NCBI RefSeq assembly: GCF_008757455.1
Contig: NZ_VCMV01000007.1
Span: forward strand, 1-64,000
Direction of reading: 5' to 3'
From: Microvirga brassicacearum
Lineage (GTDB): Bacteria > Pseudomonadota > Alphaproteobacteria > Rhizobiales > Beijerinckiaceae
DNA: 64,000 nucleotides
Within the stretch, counting starts at the first letter, position 1. Every line of letters begins with the position of its first letter. The notes beneath the pieces are model-generated. The model did not search any database, was not told the DNA's origin, and saw only the letters and a list, made by a program, of their open reading frames with translations. A program made the translations under genes and the position numbers. This document shows positions 25,341 through 33,723 of the stretch, piece by piece.

Positions 25341-26732
25341 TCAGAGTTCCGCGCTCACCGCTTCAACCGCACCCTTGGCGGCGGCAACGACCGTGTCGGC
25401 TTCCTGCCGCGTGAGGCAGAGCGGCGGGGCAAAGCCCAGAATATCGCCCTGCGGCATGGCGCGGCCGATCACGCCGCGCTCCAGCATGGCCGCCGCGATG
25501 CGCGGACCCACCTTTTCCGACGCGTCGAAGAAGACCCGGTCGTCACGATCGCGCACGAACTCGATGGCAGCCATCAGGCCTTCGCCGCGAACCTCGCCGA
25601 CGAACCGATTGGAGCCGACGGCATCGTTCAAGGCTTTCTTGAAATAGGCCCCGACCTCGCCGGCATTGGCGACAAGGTCGAGATCGTCCACCACTTCGAG
25701 ATTGGCGACGCCCGCCGCTGCGCAGAGCGGATGGGACGAGTAGGTCCAGCCATGGCCAATGGGACCGAATGTATCGGAACCCTGCTCCAGGATGCGCCAG
25801 AGCTTTTCCGACACGATGACGCCGGAAAGCGGCGCATAGGCGGAGGTCAGGCCCTTGGCGATGGTGATGAGATCCGGCTTCATGCCGTAATGATCGGAGC
25901 CGAACATGGTGCCGAGGCGGCCGAATCCTGTGATCACCTCATCGGCAATCAGCAGGATGTCGTGTTTCGCCAGCACCGCCTGGATCTTTTCCCAATAGCC
26001 CTGCGGCGGCGGCACGATGCCGCCCGTGCCGAGCACCGGTTCGCCGATGAAGGCTGCTATGGTCTCCGGACCCTCGGCTTGAATCATCTCCTCGAGCTTG
26101 TCGGCGCAATATTGCGAGAATTGTTCCTCGCTCATGCTGCGATCGGGCCGCCGGAAATAATAGGGCGCTTCCGTGTGCAGGATCGGGGGGCGCGGAAGGT
26201 CGAACAGGTTGTGGAACGCCGCCAGTCCGGTGAGGCTGCCGCTCATCAGGCCGGAACCGTGATAACCGCGCCAGCGCGAGATGATTTTCTTCTTCTCGGG
26301 CCGTCCCAGAACGTTGTTGATATACCAGACGAGCTTGAGGTTCGTCTCGTTGGCGTCCGAACCGGACAGGCCGAAGAACACCCGGCTCATGCCCTTCGGG
26401 GCGCGGTCGATGATCATCTTCGCGAGGCGGATGGACGGCTCGGAACCGTGGCCCACATAGGCATGATAATAGGGCAGGGCCGCCGCCTGCGCCGCGATGG
26501 CATCGGTAATCTTGGTGCGGCCGTAGCCGACATTCACGCAATAGAGCCCGGCGAACGCGTCGAGGCTGCGCTTGCCTTGCCGGTCGACGATGTACACGCC
26601 CTCCGCCCCGGTGATGATGCGGTTCGGCGTCTCGCCGCGCGCATGCTGCGCCATGTGGGTGGAGGGGTGGAAGAAGTGATCCCGGTCCCAGGCATTGAGT
26701 TCGTTGTCGGGATTGTTCGTTTCGTTCAGCAT
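25341..26732 (-). CDS. doeD: class III aminotransferase, ectoine cluster (Atf/DoeD-like)
   Basis: The product has 463 residues and is a PLP-dependent omega-aminotransferase of the beta-alanine/putrescine-pyruvate type. The PLP lysine lies in TIAKGLTSAY, with LLIADEVITGFGRLG before it and the GLSGSDANETNLKL cofactor loop earlier. In ectoine clusters the equivalent enzyme transaminates L-2,4-diaminobutyrate to aspartate semialdehyde. It follows the aldehyde dehydrogenase gene by 13 nt and ends the operon at a strong terminator. The DoeD role rests on context; a broader omega-amino acid role remains possible. Confidence 0.85.
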   Translation of the reverse strand: MLNETNNPDNELNAWDRDHFFHPSTHMAQHARGETPNRIITGAEGVYIVDRQGKRSLDAFAGLYCVNVGYGRTKITDAIAAQAAALPYYHAYVGHGSEPSIRLAKMIIDRAPKGMSRVFFGLSGSDANETNLKLVWYINNVLGRPEKKKIISRWRGYHGSGLMSGSLTGLAAFHNLFDLPRPPILHTEAPYYFRRPDRSMSEEQFSQYCADKLEEMIQAEGPETIAAFIGEPVLGTGGIVPPPQGYWEKIQAVLAKHDILLIADEVITGFGRLGTMFGSDHYGMKPDLITIAKGLTSAYAPLSGVIVSEKLWRILEQGSDTFGPIGHGWTYSSHPLCAAAGVANLEVVDDLDLVANAGEVGAYFKKALNDAVGSNRFVGEVRGEGLMAAIEFVRDRDDRVFFDASEKVGPRIAAAMLERGVIGRAMPQGDILGFAPPLCLTRQEADTVVAAAKGAVEAVSAEL

Positions 26733-26745
26733 GGCTGGCTCCGGA

Positions 26746-28263
26746 TTAGGTGATGTCGACGCAAAGGTATTTCAGGTCTGTAAAGGCTTCGAGGCCGTGG
26801 CGCGATCCTTCGCGTCCGACGCCGGATTGTTTCATGCCGCCAAAGGGGACCGGCGCGCCGGTGATCTTCACGCGGTTGACCGCCACCATGCCGTATTCGA
26901 GGAGGCGGCCGAGGCGCAGGGCGCGCGCCCCGTTTTCGGTGACCACATAGGCGACGAGGCCGTATTCCGTGGCATTCGCCCGCATCACCACTTCATCCTC
27001 CGTATCGAAGGGCGTGACGGCGGCGACGGGCGCGAAAGTCTCTTCGCTCATGATCAAGGCGCTATCGGGCACGTCGGAAAGAAGCGTCGGCGTCACGAAC
27101 AGGGGTCCGGCGGGTTGTGCCGCGCCCACAATCCGCCGCGCGCCACGCGCGACGGCGTCGTCGATCTGCGCGTTCGCCTTGATCACCGCATTGGCGTGCA
27201 TCAGCGGCCCGATCTCGGTGTCGGCCTCCAGTCCCGGGCCCATTTTCAGCCCTGCAATTCGCTTGCCGAATGCCTCGCAGAATGCCGGGTAGATGGAACG
27301 CTGGACGTAAATGCGGTTTGCCGCGAGGCAATCCTGCCCGGATGTGGCGAACTTCGCCGCCATCGCGATCTCAACGGCCTTTTCCAGGTTGGCATCGTCG
27401 AACACCAGAAGCGGCGCATGGCCGCCCAATTCCATCACGAGGCGTTTCATGGTGGGAGCGCAACGGGCCGCGATCTTGCGACCGATCTCGGTCGAGCCCG
27501 TAAAGCTCACCACCCGCACGCGCTCGTCGTCGCAGAAGCGGTTGGCGATCGGTTCGGCGTCGCCGGTGACGATGTTGAACACGCCGGCGGGCAGTCCAGC
27601 CCGTTCCGCGAGCTCAGCGAGTGCGAGGGCGGAGAGAGGAGTATAGGAAGAGGGATGCGCCACCACCGTGCAGCCGGCAGCGAGCGCCGCGGCCGCTTTG
27701 CGGGTGAGCATGGCGGCCGGGAAGTTCCAGGGGGTCAGCAATACGGCGACACCCAATGCCTCCCGACGCACAAGCATTTCCGCACCGGGCAGGTGGCTCG
27801 TCACGCTCTCCACGTTCAGGCGCTTAGCTTCCTCGGCGTACCATTCCACGAATGATGCGGCGTAGCTGATTTCGCCGAGCGATTCCGAAAGTGGCTTGCC
27901 CTGTTCCAGCGTCATGATGAGGGCAAGATCTTCGCGAGCGTCGAGAATGAGATCGTACCAAGCGCGCAATCGGGCGCTGCGTTCCTGCGGCAGCAGAGTT
28001 TTCCAAGCGGGCAATGCCCGTGCCGCCGCATCCACCGCTTGGGTCGCCTCGTCTGCGCCGAGACGAGACACGCGGGCAATGGTGAGGCTGGAGGCAGGGT
28101 CACGCACCTCGAAGCGCGCATCGTGCGGCGCTCCGGTCCAACGACCGTCGATATAGGCCATCTCCCGCAGCAGGCGTCCGTCGCGAAGCCGGCTCAGCGC
28201 CGGATGCGCATTTGCCTTCACGGGCACCGAAGCGGCGTCGACAGTGTGTGTGATCGCGTTCAT
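26746..28263 (-). CDS. doeC: aldehyde dehydrogenase, ectoine cluster (Ssd/DoeC-like)
   Basis: The product has 505 residues of the succinate-semialdehyde dehydrogenase branch. Landmarks are VSFTGSTEIGRKIA, the catalytic Glu in MELGGHAPLLVFDD and the catalytic Cys in SGQDCLAANR. In ectoine catabolism this enzyme (DoeC/Ssd) oxidises aspartate semialdehyde to aspartate. AAGGAGAG precedes the ATG. It lies 132 nt after ehuA, and that gap has direct and inverted TCTCGGTT repeats, so this gene and the aminotransferase may have their own promoter. Generic SSA dehydrogenase activity cannot be excluded. Confidence 0.86.
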   Translation of the reverse strand: MNAITHTVDAASVPVKANAHPALSRLRDGRLLREMAYIDGRWTGAPHDARFEVRDPASSLTIARVSRLGADEATQAVDAAARALPAWKTLLPQERSARLRAWYDLILDAREDLALIMTLEQGKPLSESLGEISYAASFVEWYAEEAKRLNVESVTSHLPGAEMLVRREALGVAVLLTPWNFPAAMLTRKAAAALAAGCTVVAHPSSYTPLSALALAELAERAGLPAGVFNIVTGDAEPIANRFCDDERVRVVSFTGSTEIGRKIAARCAPTMKRLVMELGGHAPLLVFDDANLEKAVEIAMAAKFATSGQDCLAANRIYVQRSIYPAFCEAFGKRIAGLKMGPGLEADTEIGPLMHANAVIKANAQIDDAVARGARRIVGAAQPAGPLFVTPTLLSDVPDSALIMSEETFAPVAAVTPFDTEDEVVMRANATEYGLVAYVVTENGARALRLGRLLEYGMVAVNRVKITGAPVPFGGMKQSGVGREGSRHGLEAFTDLKYLCVDIT

Positions 28264-28320
28264 GCGACGCTCTCCTTGCGGTTGACACGGCTCAGACTAG
28301 CGTTCCGGACGGCGAGAGGA

Positions 28321-28380
28321 TCTCGGTTCTTCGGCCGAGGCCAGAGAGAGTCTCGGTTTGGTGGGCTGTGATCCGAGACT
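28321..28380. promoter_or_regulatory. repeated TCTCGGTT boxes upstream of the dehydrogenase gene
   Basis: TCTCGGTT occurs at 28321-28328 and again at 28351-28358, exactly 30 bp apart (about three helical turns). An inverted copy with one mismatch lies at 28371-28378; with the second box it forms the 8-bp stem AGTCTCGG/CCGAGACT. The pattern suits a MocR-type or Lrp-type regulator. Confidence 0.45.
28332..28344. repeat. intergenic 13-mer, copy 1
   Basis: CGGCCGAGGCCAG is identical to copies at 35780-35792 and 55231-55243, all outside genes. It contains the palindrome GGCC-GA-GGCC. Confidence 0.4.
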
Positions 28381-28395
28381 TCTCCCGTCCGTCGT

Positions 28396-29163
28396 TCAAT
28401 CGTTCAGAATCGAGCTCAGGAACTCGCGGGTGCGCGGCTGCTCGGGATTGCCGAAGAATCGGTCCGGGTCGCCCTGTTCGACGATCCGTCCCTTGTCGAA
28501 GAAACAGACGCGGTCGGACACTTCGCGCGCGAAACGCATCTCGTGGGTGACCAGCAGCATTGTGAGGTCATGCTCGCTCGCGAGAGCGCGGATGACGCCC
28601 AGAACCTCTCCCACCAATTGCGGATCGAGCGCGGAGGTGGGCTCGTCGAACAGGAGAACGCGCGGGCGCATGGCAAGCGCACGGGCGATCGCGACGCGCT
28701 GCTGCTGGCCGCCGGAGAGCTGGCTCGGATAATGATCCTTCTTGTCGAGAAGGCCGACCATGCGCAGAAGATCGATGGCGCGGCTCTCCACCTCGGCGCG
28801 CTTCATTTTCAAGACCGCCACCGGCGCCTCCACGATATTGCGCAGGACGGTCATGTGCGGAAAGAGGTTGAAGCTCTGAAACACCATGCCGACATTGCAG
28901 CGGATCTTGTGCAGGTGCTTTTCGCTGGCCTTGAACGCACCGCGCCCATTGGGCTCGTGATAGCTGATCCCGGCAAGCTCCAAATGCCCTTCCTGGAAAG
29001 GCTCCAGCGTCATCAGGATGCGCAGCACCGTGGATTTTCCGGAGCCCGAAGGGCCGATCAGCGTCACTTTCTCGCCGGGCCGGACATCAAAATTGAAATC
29101 GTCCAGCACCGTCAAGGCGCCGAACCGTTTCGTGACGTTCTGGAAACGGATGATGGATGTCAT
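28396..29163 (-). CDS. ehuA: ectoine ABC transporter ATP-binding protein EhuA
   Basis: The product has 255 residues and is a polar-amino-acid type ABC ATPase. Walker A is GPSGSGKST (about residue 38), the signature is [15 protein letters not shown], and Walker B is [14 protein letters not shown], followed by the D-loop and the switch His in LLVTHEMRFA. It powers uptake of ectoine/hydroxyectoine with EhuB, C and D. Its ATG overlaps the ehuD stop by 4 nt (ATGA). The Ehu name rests on operon context, since the ATPase alone looks like many amino acid importers. Confidence 0.9.
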   Translation of the reverse strand: MTSIIRFQNVTKRFGALTVLDDFNFDVRPGEKVTLIGPSGSGKSTVLRILMTLEPFQEGHLELAGISYHEPNGRGAFKASEKHLHKIRCNVGMVFQSFNLFPHMTVLRNIVEAPVAVLKMKRAEVESRAIDLLRMVGLLDKKDHYPSQLSGGQQQRVAIARALAMRPRVLLFDEPTSALDPQLVGEVLGVIRALASEHDLTMLLVTHEMRFAREVSDRVCFFDKGRIVEQGDPDRFFGNPEQPRTREFLSSILND

Positions 29164-29852
29164 CGCAGGGGGATTCCGCTTTTAGGCAGAGCCTTCTCCA
29201 CCGTGTGGATGATGGCCGAGCAGATGAGGGTCATGGGCAGGAAAATCAGTCCGACCATGGAGAGCGGCACCAGGTAGTCGAAGGTGCGCTCGCCGATCAT
29301 GTTGGCAAGGCCGAGCATGTCGAGGACCGTCACCACCGACAGGACCGGAGTCTCCTTCAGCATGGAGACGAGGTAATTCCCCAGCGCCGGGACGATGCGC
29401 GGGATCATTTGCGGGATGACGACGTCGCGATAGGTCAGCAGCTTGCTCATGTTGAGCGCCGTCGCAGCCTCCCACTGGCCGCGTTGTACCGCGTCGATTC
29501 CGCCCCGGTACACCTCCGACGTGTAGGCGGAGTATTGCAGGCCGAGGGCAAGCGCGCCGGTCATGAAGGCTGGTAGGACGATGCCGAAATCCGGCAGCAC
29601 ATAGTAAAGGAAAAAGAGCTGGACCAGCAACGGCGTGTCGCGCACGAACTCGGTGAAGCACGCGACGCTCCATGAGATCGCCTTGATGCGGCTGCGGCGC
29701 ATCAGCGCCAGAACGAGGCCGAGGACAAGCGCAATGGCGAAGCCGACCGCAGCGGCCTTCAGGGTGACCATCAGGCCGATGCCGAGAATGGGCAGGATCG
29801 AGATCGCAAAGGTGAGGGGCGTGGTGGTGTCCCAGACATAACCGTACATCAT
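29160..29852 (-). CDS. ehuD: ectoine ABC transporter permease EhuD
   Basis: The product has 230 residues and about five membrane segments of the HisMQ type. The EAA loop region (QWEAATALNMSKLLTYRDVV) contacts the ATPase. The start MMYGYVWDTTTPLTFAISIL is chosen because AGGAG lies 9 nt ahead and its ATG overlaps the ehuC stop by 4 nt. A much longer open frame upstream is only the shadow of ehuC. It should pair with EhuC as a heterodimeric channel. Confidence 0.9.
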   Translation of the reverse strand: MMYGYVWDTTTPLTFAISILPILGIGLMVTLKAAAVGFAIALVLGLVLALMRRSRIKAISWSVACFTEFVRDTPLLVQLFFLYYVLPDFGIVLPAFMTGALALGLQYSAYTSEVYRGGIDAVQRGQWEAATALNMSKLLTYRDVVIPQMIPRIVPALGNYLVSMLKETPVLSVVTVLDMLGLANMIGERTFDYLVPLSMVGLIFLPMTLICSAIIHTVEKALPKSGIPLR

Positions 29853-30514
29853 GAATGGGCACTCCTGGGGAAGGCGGGCCCGCGCCGCAGCTTCATCTCG
29901 ACGAAGCGGAGGACGAACATCAGGAACAGCGCGATGATGAAATAGCCGAGCAGCGTCATCGTGTAGATCGTGGCGCTGTCGAGGGTAATGTTGCGCAGCG
30001 ATTGCGCCTGGAACGTCAGGTCGGCAATGGAGATCAATGAGACCAGCGCCGTGTCCTTCAAATTCTGCACCGCGAGGTTGCCGAAGGGCGGCATCATCTC
30101 GATGATCGCCTGCGGCATTGAGATGTGCCACAGGGTGTAGGTGCGGCTGAAATTGAGCGCCCGTGCCGCCTCGTGCTGCGCGAGCGGCACCGCCACCAGG
30201 GCGCCGCGCACGACTTCGGCGCCGAAGGCCCCGGTGAGGAGGGCCAGCGTCACGATTCCGGTCGTGACCGGATCGAAGGAGATGCCGATCAGCGGTAGCG
30301 CATAATAGAACCAGAACAGCTGGACCAGCAGCGGCGTGCCGCGAAACAGCGCCACATAGGCAAAGGCGATTCCCGACAGAATGCGATTGCTCGAGATGCG
30401 CGCGATGCCGGCCGCGAATGCGAGGATTGCGCCGATCGCGATGGACGCGAGCGAGATCGTCACCGTGACTTGCGCGCCCTTGAGCAATGGCGCGAGATAT
30501 TGCGTCCACGTCAT
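29849..30514 (-). CDS. ehuC: ectoine ABC transporter permease EhuC
   Basis: The product has 221 residues, an inner membrane permease of the HisMQ family. It has the typical start (TVTISLASIAIGAILAFAAG), RGTPLLVQLFWFYYALP, and the EAA loop LAQHEAARALNFSRTYTLWH. It is the first permease after ehuB, separated by 78 nt with a strong hairpin. GAGGAG lies about 9 nt before the ATG. Its stop overlaps ehuD. Confidence 0.9.
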   Translation of the reverse strand: MTWTQYLAPLLKGAQVTVTISLASIAIGAILAFAAGIARISSNRILSGIAFAYVALFRGTPLLVQLFWFYYALPLIGISFDPVTTGIVTLALLTGAFGAEVVRGALVAVPLAQHEAARALNFSRTYTLWHISMPQAIIEMMPPFGNLAVQNLKDTALVSLISIADLTFQAQSLRNITLDSATIYTMTLLGYFIIALFLMFVLRFVEMKLRRGPAFPRSAHS

Positions 30515-30540
30515 CGTCGTTGTCTCCTCACGCGCGTTCC

Positions 30541-30571
30541 GTCCGGCCGGGATCGATCATCCCCGCCGGAC
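30541..30571 (-). terminator. hairpin between ehuB and ehuC
   Basis: GTCCGGC/GCCGGAC arms continue inward to a 12-bp stem with one mismatch and a 5-nt loop. It starts 22 nt past the ehuB stop and probably limits read-through or protects the ehuB mRNA. Confidence 0.55.
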
Positions 30572-30592
30572 AGTTCAAAACGGTGCGACGGG

Positions 30593-31444
30593 TTACTTGC
30601 CCTCGCACAGATCCGCGACGTTCTTCGCCTCGGCGGCCTTGATGCTCTCCGCGCTCAGGCCGTAGGACGTGAGGATCTTCTTGTAGTCGTCGGTCTTGCG
30701 GAACTCGACGAGCGCCTTGTTGAAAGCGGCATAGAGATCCTTGTCCTCGGGACGGAACGCGAAGCCGCCGTAATTGCGCACGGGTTTCCCCTTGACGATC
30801 GGATCGGTGAAGGGCCTCACCTGCTCCACGTCCTTGCCGCCCTCGGCGAGCTTGGACACGGTCAGCTCGGTCGCCGCATAGGCGTCCGCACGGCTCTGCA
30901 CGGTCGAGAGTGCATCGGCATTGGCCTGGATGATGACAATCTGGTCATCCTTGACCCCGACGGCGCGCAGGAAGTCGATGTTGTTCGCACCCGACACGAC
31001 CGCAACCTTCAAGGACGGGTCCTTCGCGATATCGGCATATGTGGTGAGCTTCTTCGGGTTGCCCTTCTTGACCAGCAGGCCTTCACCATAGCTCGAATTC
31101 GGCTCGGTGAACGTCACCTGCTTGCAGCGCTCGGGCGAGATGTTTTGTTCCGCAGCCGCGAACGCGAAACGGCGGGCCTTCAAGCCGGGAATGAGGGTGC
31201 CGAACGGCGTCACCGTCCAGTTGACCTCGTTGATGCCCATGCGCTTCAGCACGGCGATCGCGACGTCAGGGCCGATGCCGGCGGCGGAGCCGTCTTCCTT
31301 CATATAGCCGTAGGGAACCTCGTTGGCGGTGGCGCCCTGGATGTAGCCGGCTTTCTTCACCTCATCCATCGTGAGCGCTTGAGCGCCCCCGAGGCCGGCT
31401 GCGAGAGCGAGAGCGGCAACGCCGTATCGAATGGTCTTGTGCAT
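30593..31444 (-). CDS. ehuB: ectoine/hydroxyectoine-binding protein EhuB
   Basis: The product has 283 residues, a periplasmic family-3 solute-binding protein. The signal peptide MHKTIRYGVAALALAAGLGG cleaves near AQA. The mature part has NEVPYGYMKEDGSAAGIGPD, the hinge text RRFAFAAAEQNISPERCKQV and FTEPNSSYGEGLLVKKGNP, which resembles EhuB more than lysine/arginine-binding proteins. It captures ectoine and delivers it to EhuCD. It lies 81 nt after doeB, so binding protein and catabolic genes share one strand and probably one transcript. Confidence 0.9.
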   Translation of the reverse strand: MHKTIRYGVAALALAAGLGGAQALTMDEVKKAGYIQGATANEVPYGYMKEDGSAAGIGPDVAIAVLKRMGINEVNWTVTPFGTLIPGLKARRFAFAAAEQNISPERCKQVTFTEPNSSYGEGLLVKKGNPKKLTTYADIAKDPSLKVAVVSGANNIDFLRAVGVKDDQIVIIQANADALSTVQSRADAYAATELTVSKLAEGGKDVEQVRPFTDPIVKGKPVRNYGGFAFRPEDKDLYAAFNKALVEFRKTDDYKKILTSYGLSAESIKAAEAKNVADLCEGK

Positions 31445-31525
31445 GTAGTCTTCTCCTCTGGTGTTTTGGGAATCCGCGTGCCGGTTGATCCGGCTTGCAG
31501 CGACATCGCTGGCGGGGTTTTGGGT

Positions 31526-32545
31526 TCAGATCGTGTCCTCCACCGTGGCGACGACCGCGAGGCAGTCGCCCGTCTTGACGAGACCGGGGAAGTGTCGGGC
31601 TGCAAGGACGCCATCGAGTGCCGCCCGATGTTCTGTCGGGGTTTGCCCGGTGCGTCCGAGAGGGTGGATGCGGGCGATCACGTCGCCGGCGCGCACGCGG
31701 TCGCCGAGATCGATGCAGGGTTCGACGAGCCCGTCATCCTCTGCAAAACCGAAGCAATCGCCCGACGGCATATCGAGCCAGCGCGTGGGCCCGGTTTCCG
31801 GCGCGCCGGCGACGATGCCGGCATGTTTCAGAAGATTCATGGTTCCGCGCTTGGCGATACCCACGGTCTTGGCAGTCGAGGTGCCGCCACCCGAGAGCTC
31901 GGTGGTGACGAAAACCTTGCCCAGATCCTCCGCGGCGGTGTCGTACATGCCGACCGCATCGATCTCGATCATCTTCATCGAATAAGGCGCCGAGAAAGCC
32001 GCCACCGCATCGAAGCAGCGCTTCTCCTGCGCCTTGTCGGGCAGTTCATGCGCGGCCGCATAGGGCAGAAAGTCGAGGGTGCGTCCGCCCGAGTGGAAGT
32101 CGAGCACCAAATCCGCCAGCGGCAGCAGCGTGCGCTGGAAGTAATCGGCGATCTTTTCCGTCACCGTACCGTCGGGGCGCCCCGGAAAACTGCGGTTGAG
32201 ATTGCCGCGATCGATGGGCGACGTCCGGGTGCCGGCGCGGAACGCCGGATAATTCATGGCCGGCACGATGATGACGCGGCCCTGCACCTGATCGGCTCGC
32301 AACGTGCGCGCCAGATCGAACAGCGCCACCGGGCCTTCATATTCGTCGCCATGGTTGCCGCCGGTGAGCAGCGCGGTCGGCCCATTCCCGCGCTTGATGA
32401 CGGCAATCGGGATCATCACCGAACCCCATGCCGAATCGTCCCGGCTATAGGGCAGACGCAGGAATCCATGCTGCACCCCGTCCGCCTCGAAATCGACGCT
32501 GGCGGTGATGGGGGAGGGGCGCTGAACGGGTGTCATGAGGTTCAT
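31526..32545 (-). CDS. doeB: N-acetyl-diaminobutyrate deacetylase DoeB (EutE)
   Basis: The product has 339 residues of the succinylglutamate desuccinylase/aspartoacylase zinc peptidase family. The metal site shows as GGNHGDEYEG (His and Glu) and DFHSGG (His). In ectoine degradation DoeB removes acetate from N-alpha-acetyl-L-2,4-diaminobutyrate. Its start overlaps the doeA stop by 4 nt (ATGA), so the two are translationally coupled. The frame is open far upstream, but that part overlaps doeA and is rejected. The family assignment is firm, and the substrate is supported by the doeA neighbour. Confidence 0.93.
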   Translation of the reverse strand: MNLMTPVQRPSPITASVDFEADGVQHGFLRLPYSRDDSAWGSVMIPIAVIKRGNGPTALLTGGNHGDEYEGPVALFDLARTLRADQVQGRVIIVPAMNYPAFRAGTRTSPIDRGNLNRSFPGRPDGTVTEKIADYFQRTLLPLADLVLDFHSGGRTLDFLPYAAAHELPDKAQEKRCFDAVAAFSAPYSMKMIEIDAVGMYDTAAEDLGKVFVTTELSGGGTSTAKTVGIAKRGTMNLLKHAGIVAGAPETGPTRWLDMPSGDCFGFAEDDGLVEPCIDLGDRVRAGDVIARIHPLGRTGQTPTEHRAALDGVLAARHFPGLVKTGDCLAVVATVEDTI

Positions 32546-33723
32546 GGTTTCACGAAGAGCTGGCGCGGAACGTTCGACAGGCACTCGACGCCCTTGTCGG
32601 TGATGACGATGCTCTCGGTGATCTCGAGACCCATATTCTCGAGCCAAAGCCCCGTCATGAAATGGAACGTCATGCCCGGCTGGAGCTCGGTCTTGTCGCC
32701 GGGACGCAGGCTCATGGTGCGCTCGCCCCAATCCGGCGGATAGCTGAGGCCGATGGGATAGCCGGTGCGGTTGTCCTTGACGATGCCGTAGCGCTTGAGG
32801 ACGGTGAAGAACGCGTTGGCGATGTCCTCGCAGGCATTGCCGGGTTTCGCTGCCGCAAGTCCTTCCTCCATGCCTTCGAGCACGGCTTTCTCGGCATCGA
32901 GAAAGGCTTGTGTCGGCTTGCCGAGAAAGACGGTGCGCGACAGCGGGCAGTGATAGCGCTTGTAGCAGCCGGCGATCTCGAAGAAAGTGCCTTCGCCGCT
33001 GCGCATGGGACGATCGTCCCAGGTCAGGTGCGGCGCGGACGCTTCCTCGCCCGAAGGCAGGAGCGGCACGATGGCGGCGTAATCGCCACCATAGCCGTCG
33101 ACGCCGCGCAGGCCCGCATCGTAGATCTCGGCCACGAGATCGCATTTGCGCATGCCGGGTTCGACCTTTTCGACGATGCGCCGGTGCATCGCCTCGACAA
33201 TGCGGCCGGCCTTCTTCATGTAGCCGATCTCGGTCGCGCTCTTGACGGCGCGCTGCCAGTTCACCAGCGACAACGCGTCCTTGAATTTGGCATTCGGCAG
33301 GTTCTTGGTCAGCGACATGTAGGCGGCGGCGGAGAAATAGTAATTGTCCATCTCGACAGCGATGGTGCCCTTGTCCCAGCCGCGTTCCGCGATGATGCCG
33401 GACAGGAAATCCATCGGGTGGCGCTCAGTAGATTGAACGTAATGGTCGGGATAGCCGATAATGTTGTGGTGGGCGAGATAGGCGGTGCGCTTCGCGCCGT
33501 TGGCGTCCTGCCCGCGGCCGTACCAGATCGGGTCCCCATGAGGAGGCACCAGCACGCATTGATGGACGTAGAACGACCAGCCGTCATAGCCCGTGAGCCA
33601 GTGCATGTTGGACGGATCGGTGACGATCAGGAGATCGGTCCCGGACTTGTCCATGGCCTTGCGGGTCTTCGCAAGGCGCTCGGCATATTCGGCTCTGGTA
33701 AAATTGAGGTTGGGCGCGCTCAC
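32542..33723 (-). CDS. doeA: ectoine hydrolase DoeA (EutD)
   Basis: The product has 393 residues from a GTG start (SAPNLNFTRAEYAERLAKTR). It has a creatinase-like N-terminal domain (DLLIVTDPSNMHWLTGYDGW) and a pita-bread M24 C-terminal domain with FFEIAGCYKRYHCPLSRTVF and GLSYPPDWGERTMSL, the text seen in ectoine hydrolases. DoeA hydrolyses the ectoine ring to N-acetyl-diaminobutyrate. GGAGG lies 7 nt before GTG, and GTGA overlaps the eutC stop by 4 nt. Several canonical M24 metal ligands are changed, as is usual in this subfamily. Confidence 0.93.
   Translation of the reverse strand: MSAPNLNFTRAEYAERLAKTRKAMDKSGTDLLIVTDPSNMHWLTGYDGWSFYVHQCVLVPPHGDPIWYGRGQDANGAKRTAYLAHHNIIGYPDHYVQSTERHPMDFLSGIIAERGWDKGTIAVEMDNYYFSAAAYMSLTKNLPNAKFKDALSLVNWQRAVKSATEIGYMKKAGRIVEAMHRRIVEKVEPGMRKCDLVAEIYDAGLRGVDGYGGDYAAIVPLLPSGEEASAPHLTWDDRPMRSGEGTFFEIAGCYKRYHCPLSRTVFLGKPTQAFLDAEKAVLEGMEEGLAAAKPGNACEDIANAFFTVLKRYGIVKDNRTGYPIGLSYPPDWGERTMSLRPGDKTELQPGMTFHFMTGLWLENMGLEITESIVITDKGVECLSNVPRQLFVKP

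Noticed and set aside
30470-32743. Open frame of 757 codons on the plus strand
   Set aside because: It runs antisense across ehuB and doeB and is rich in Arg/His/Asp with no motif; a GC-bias shadow.
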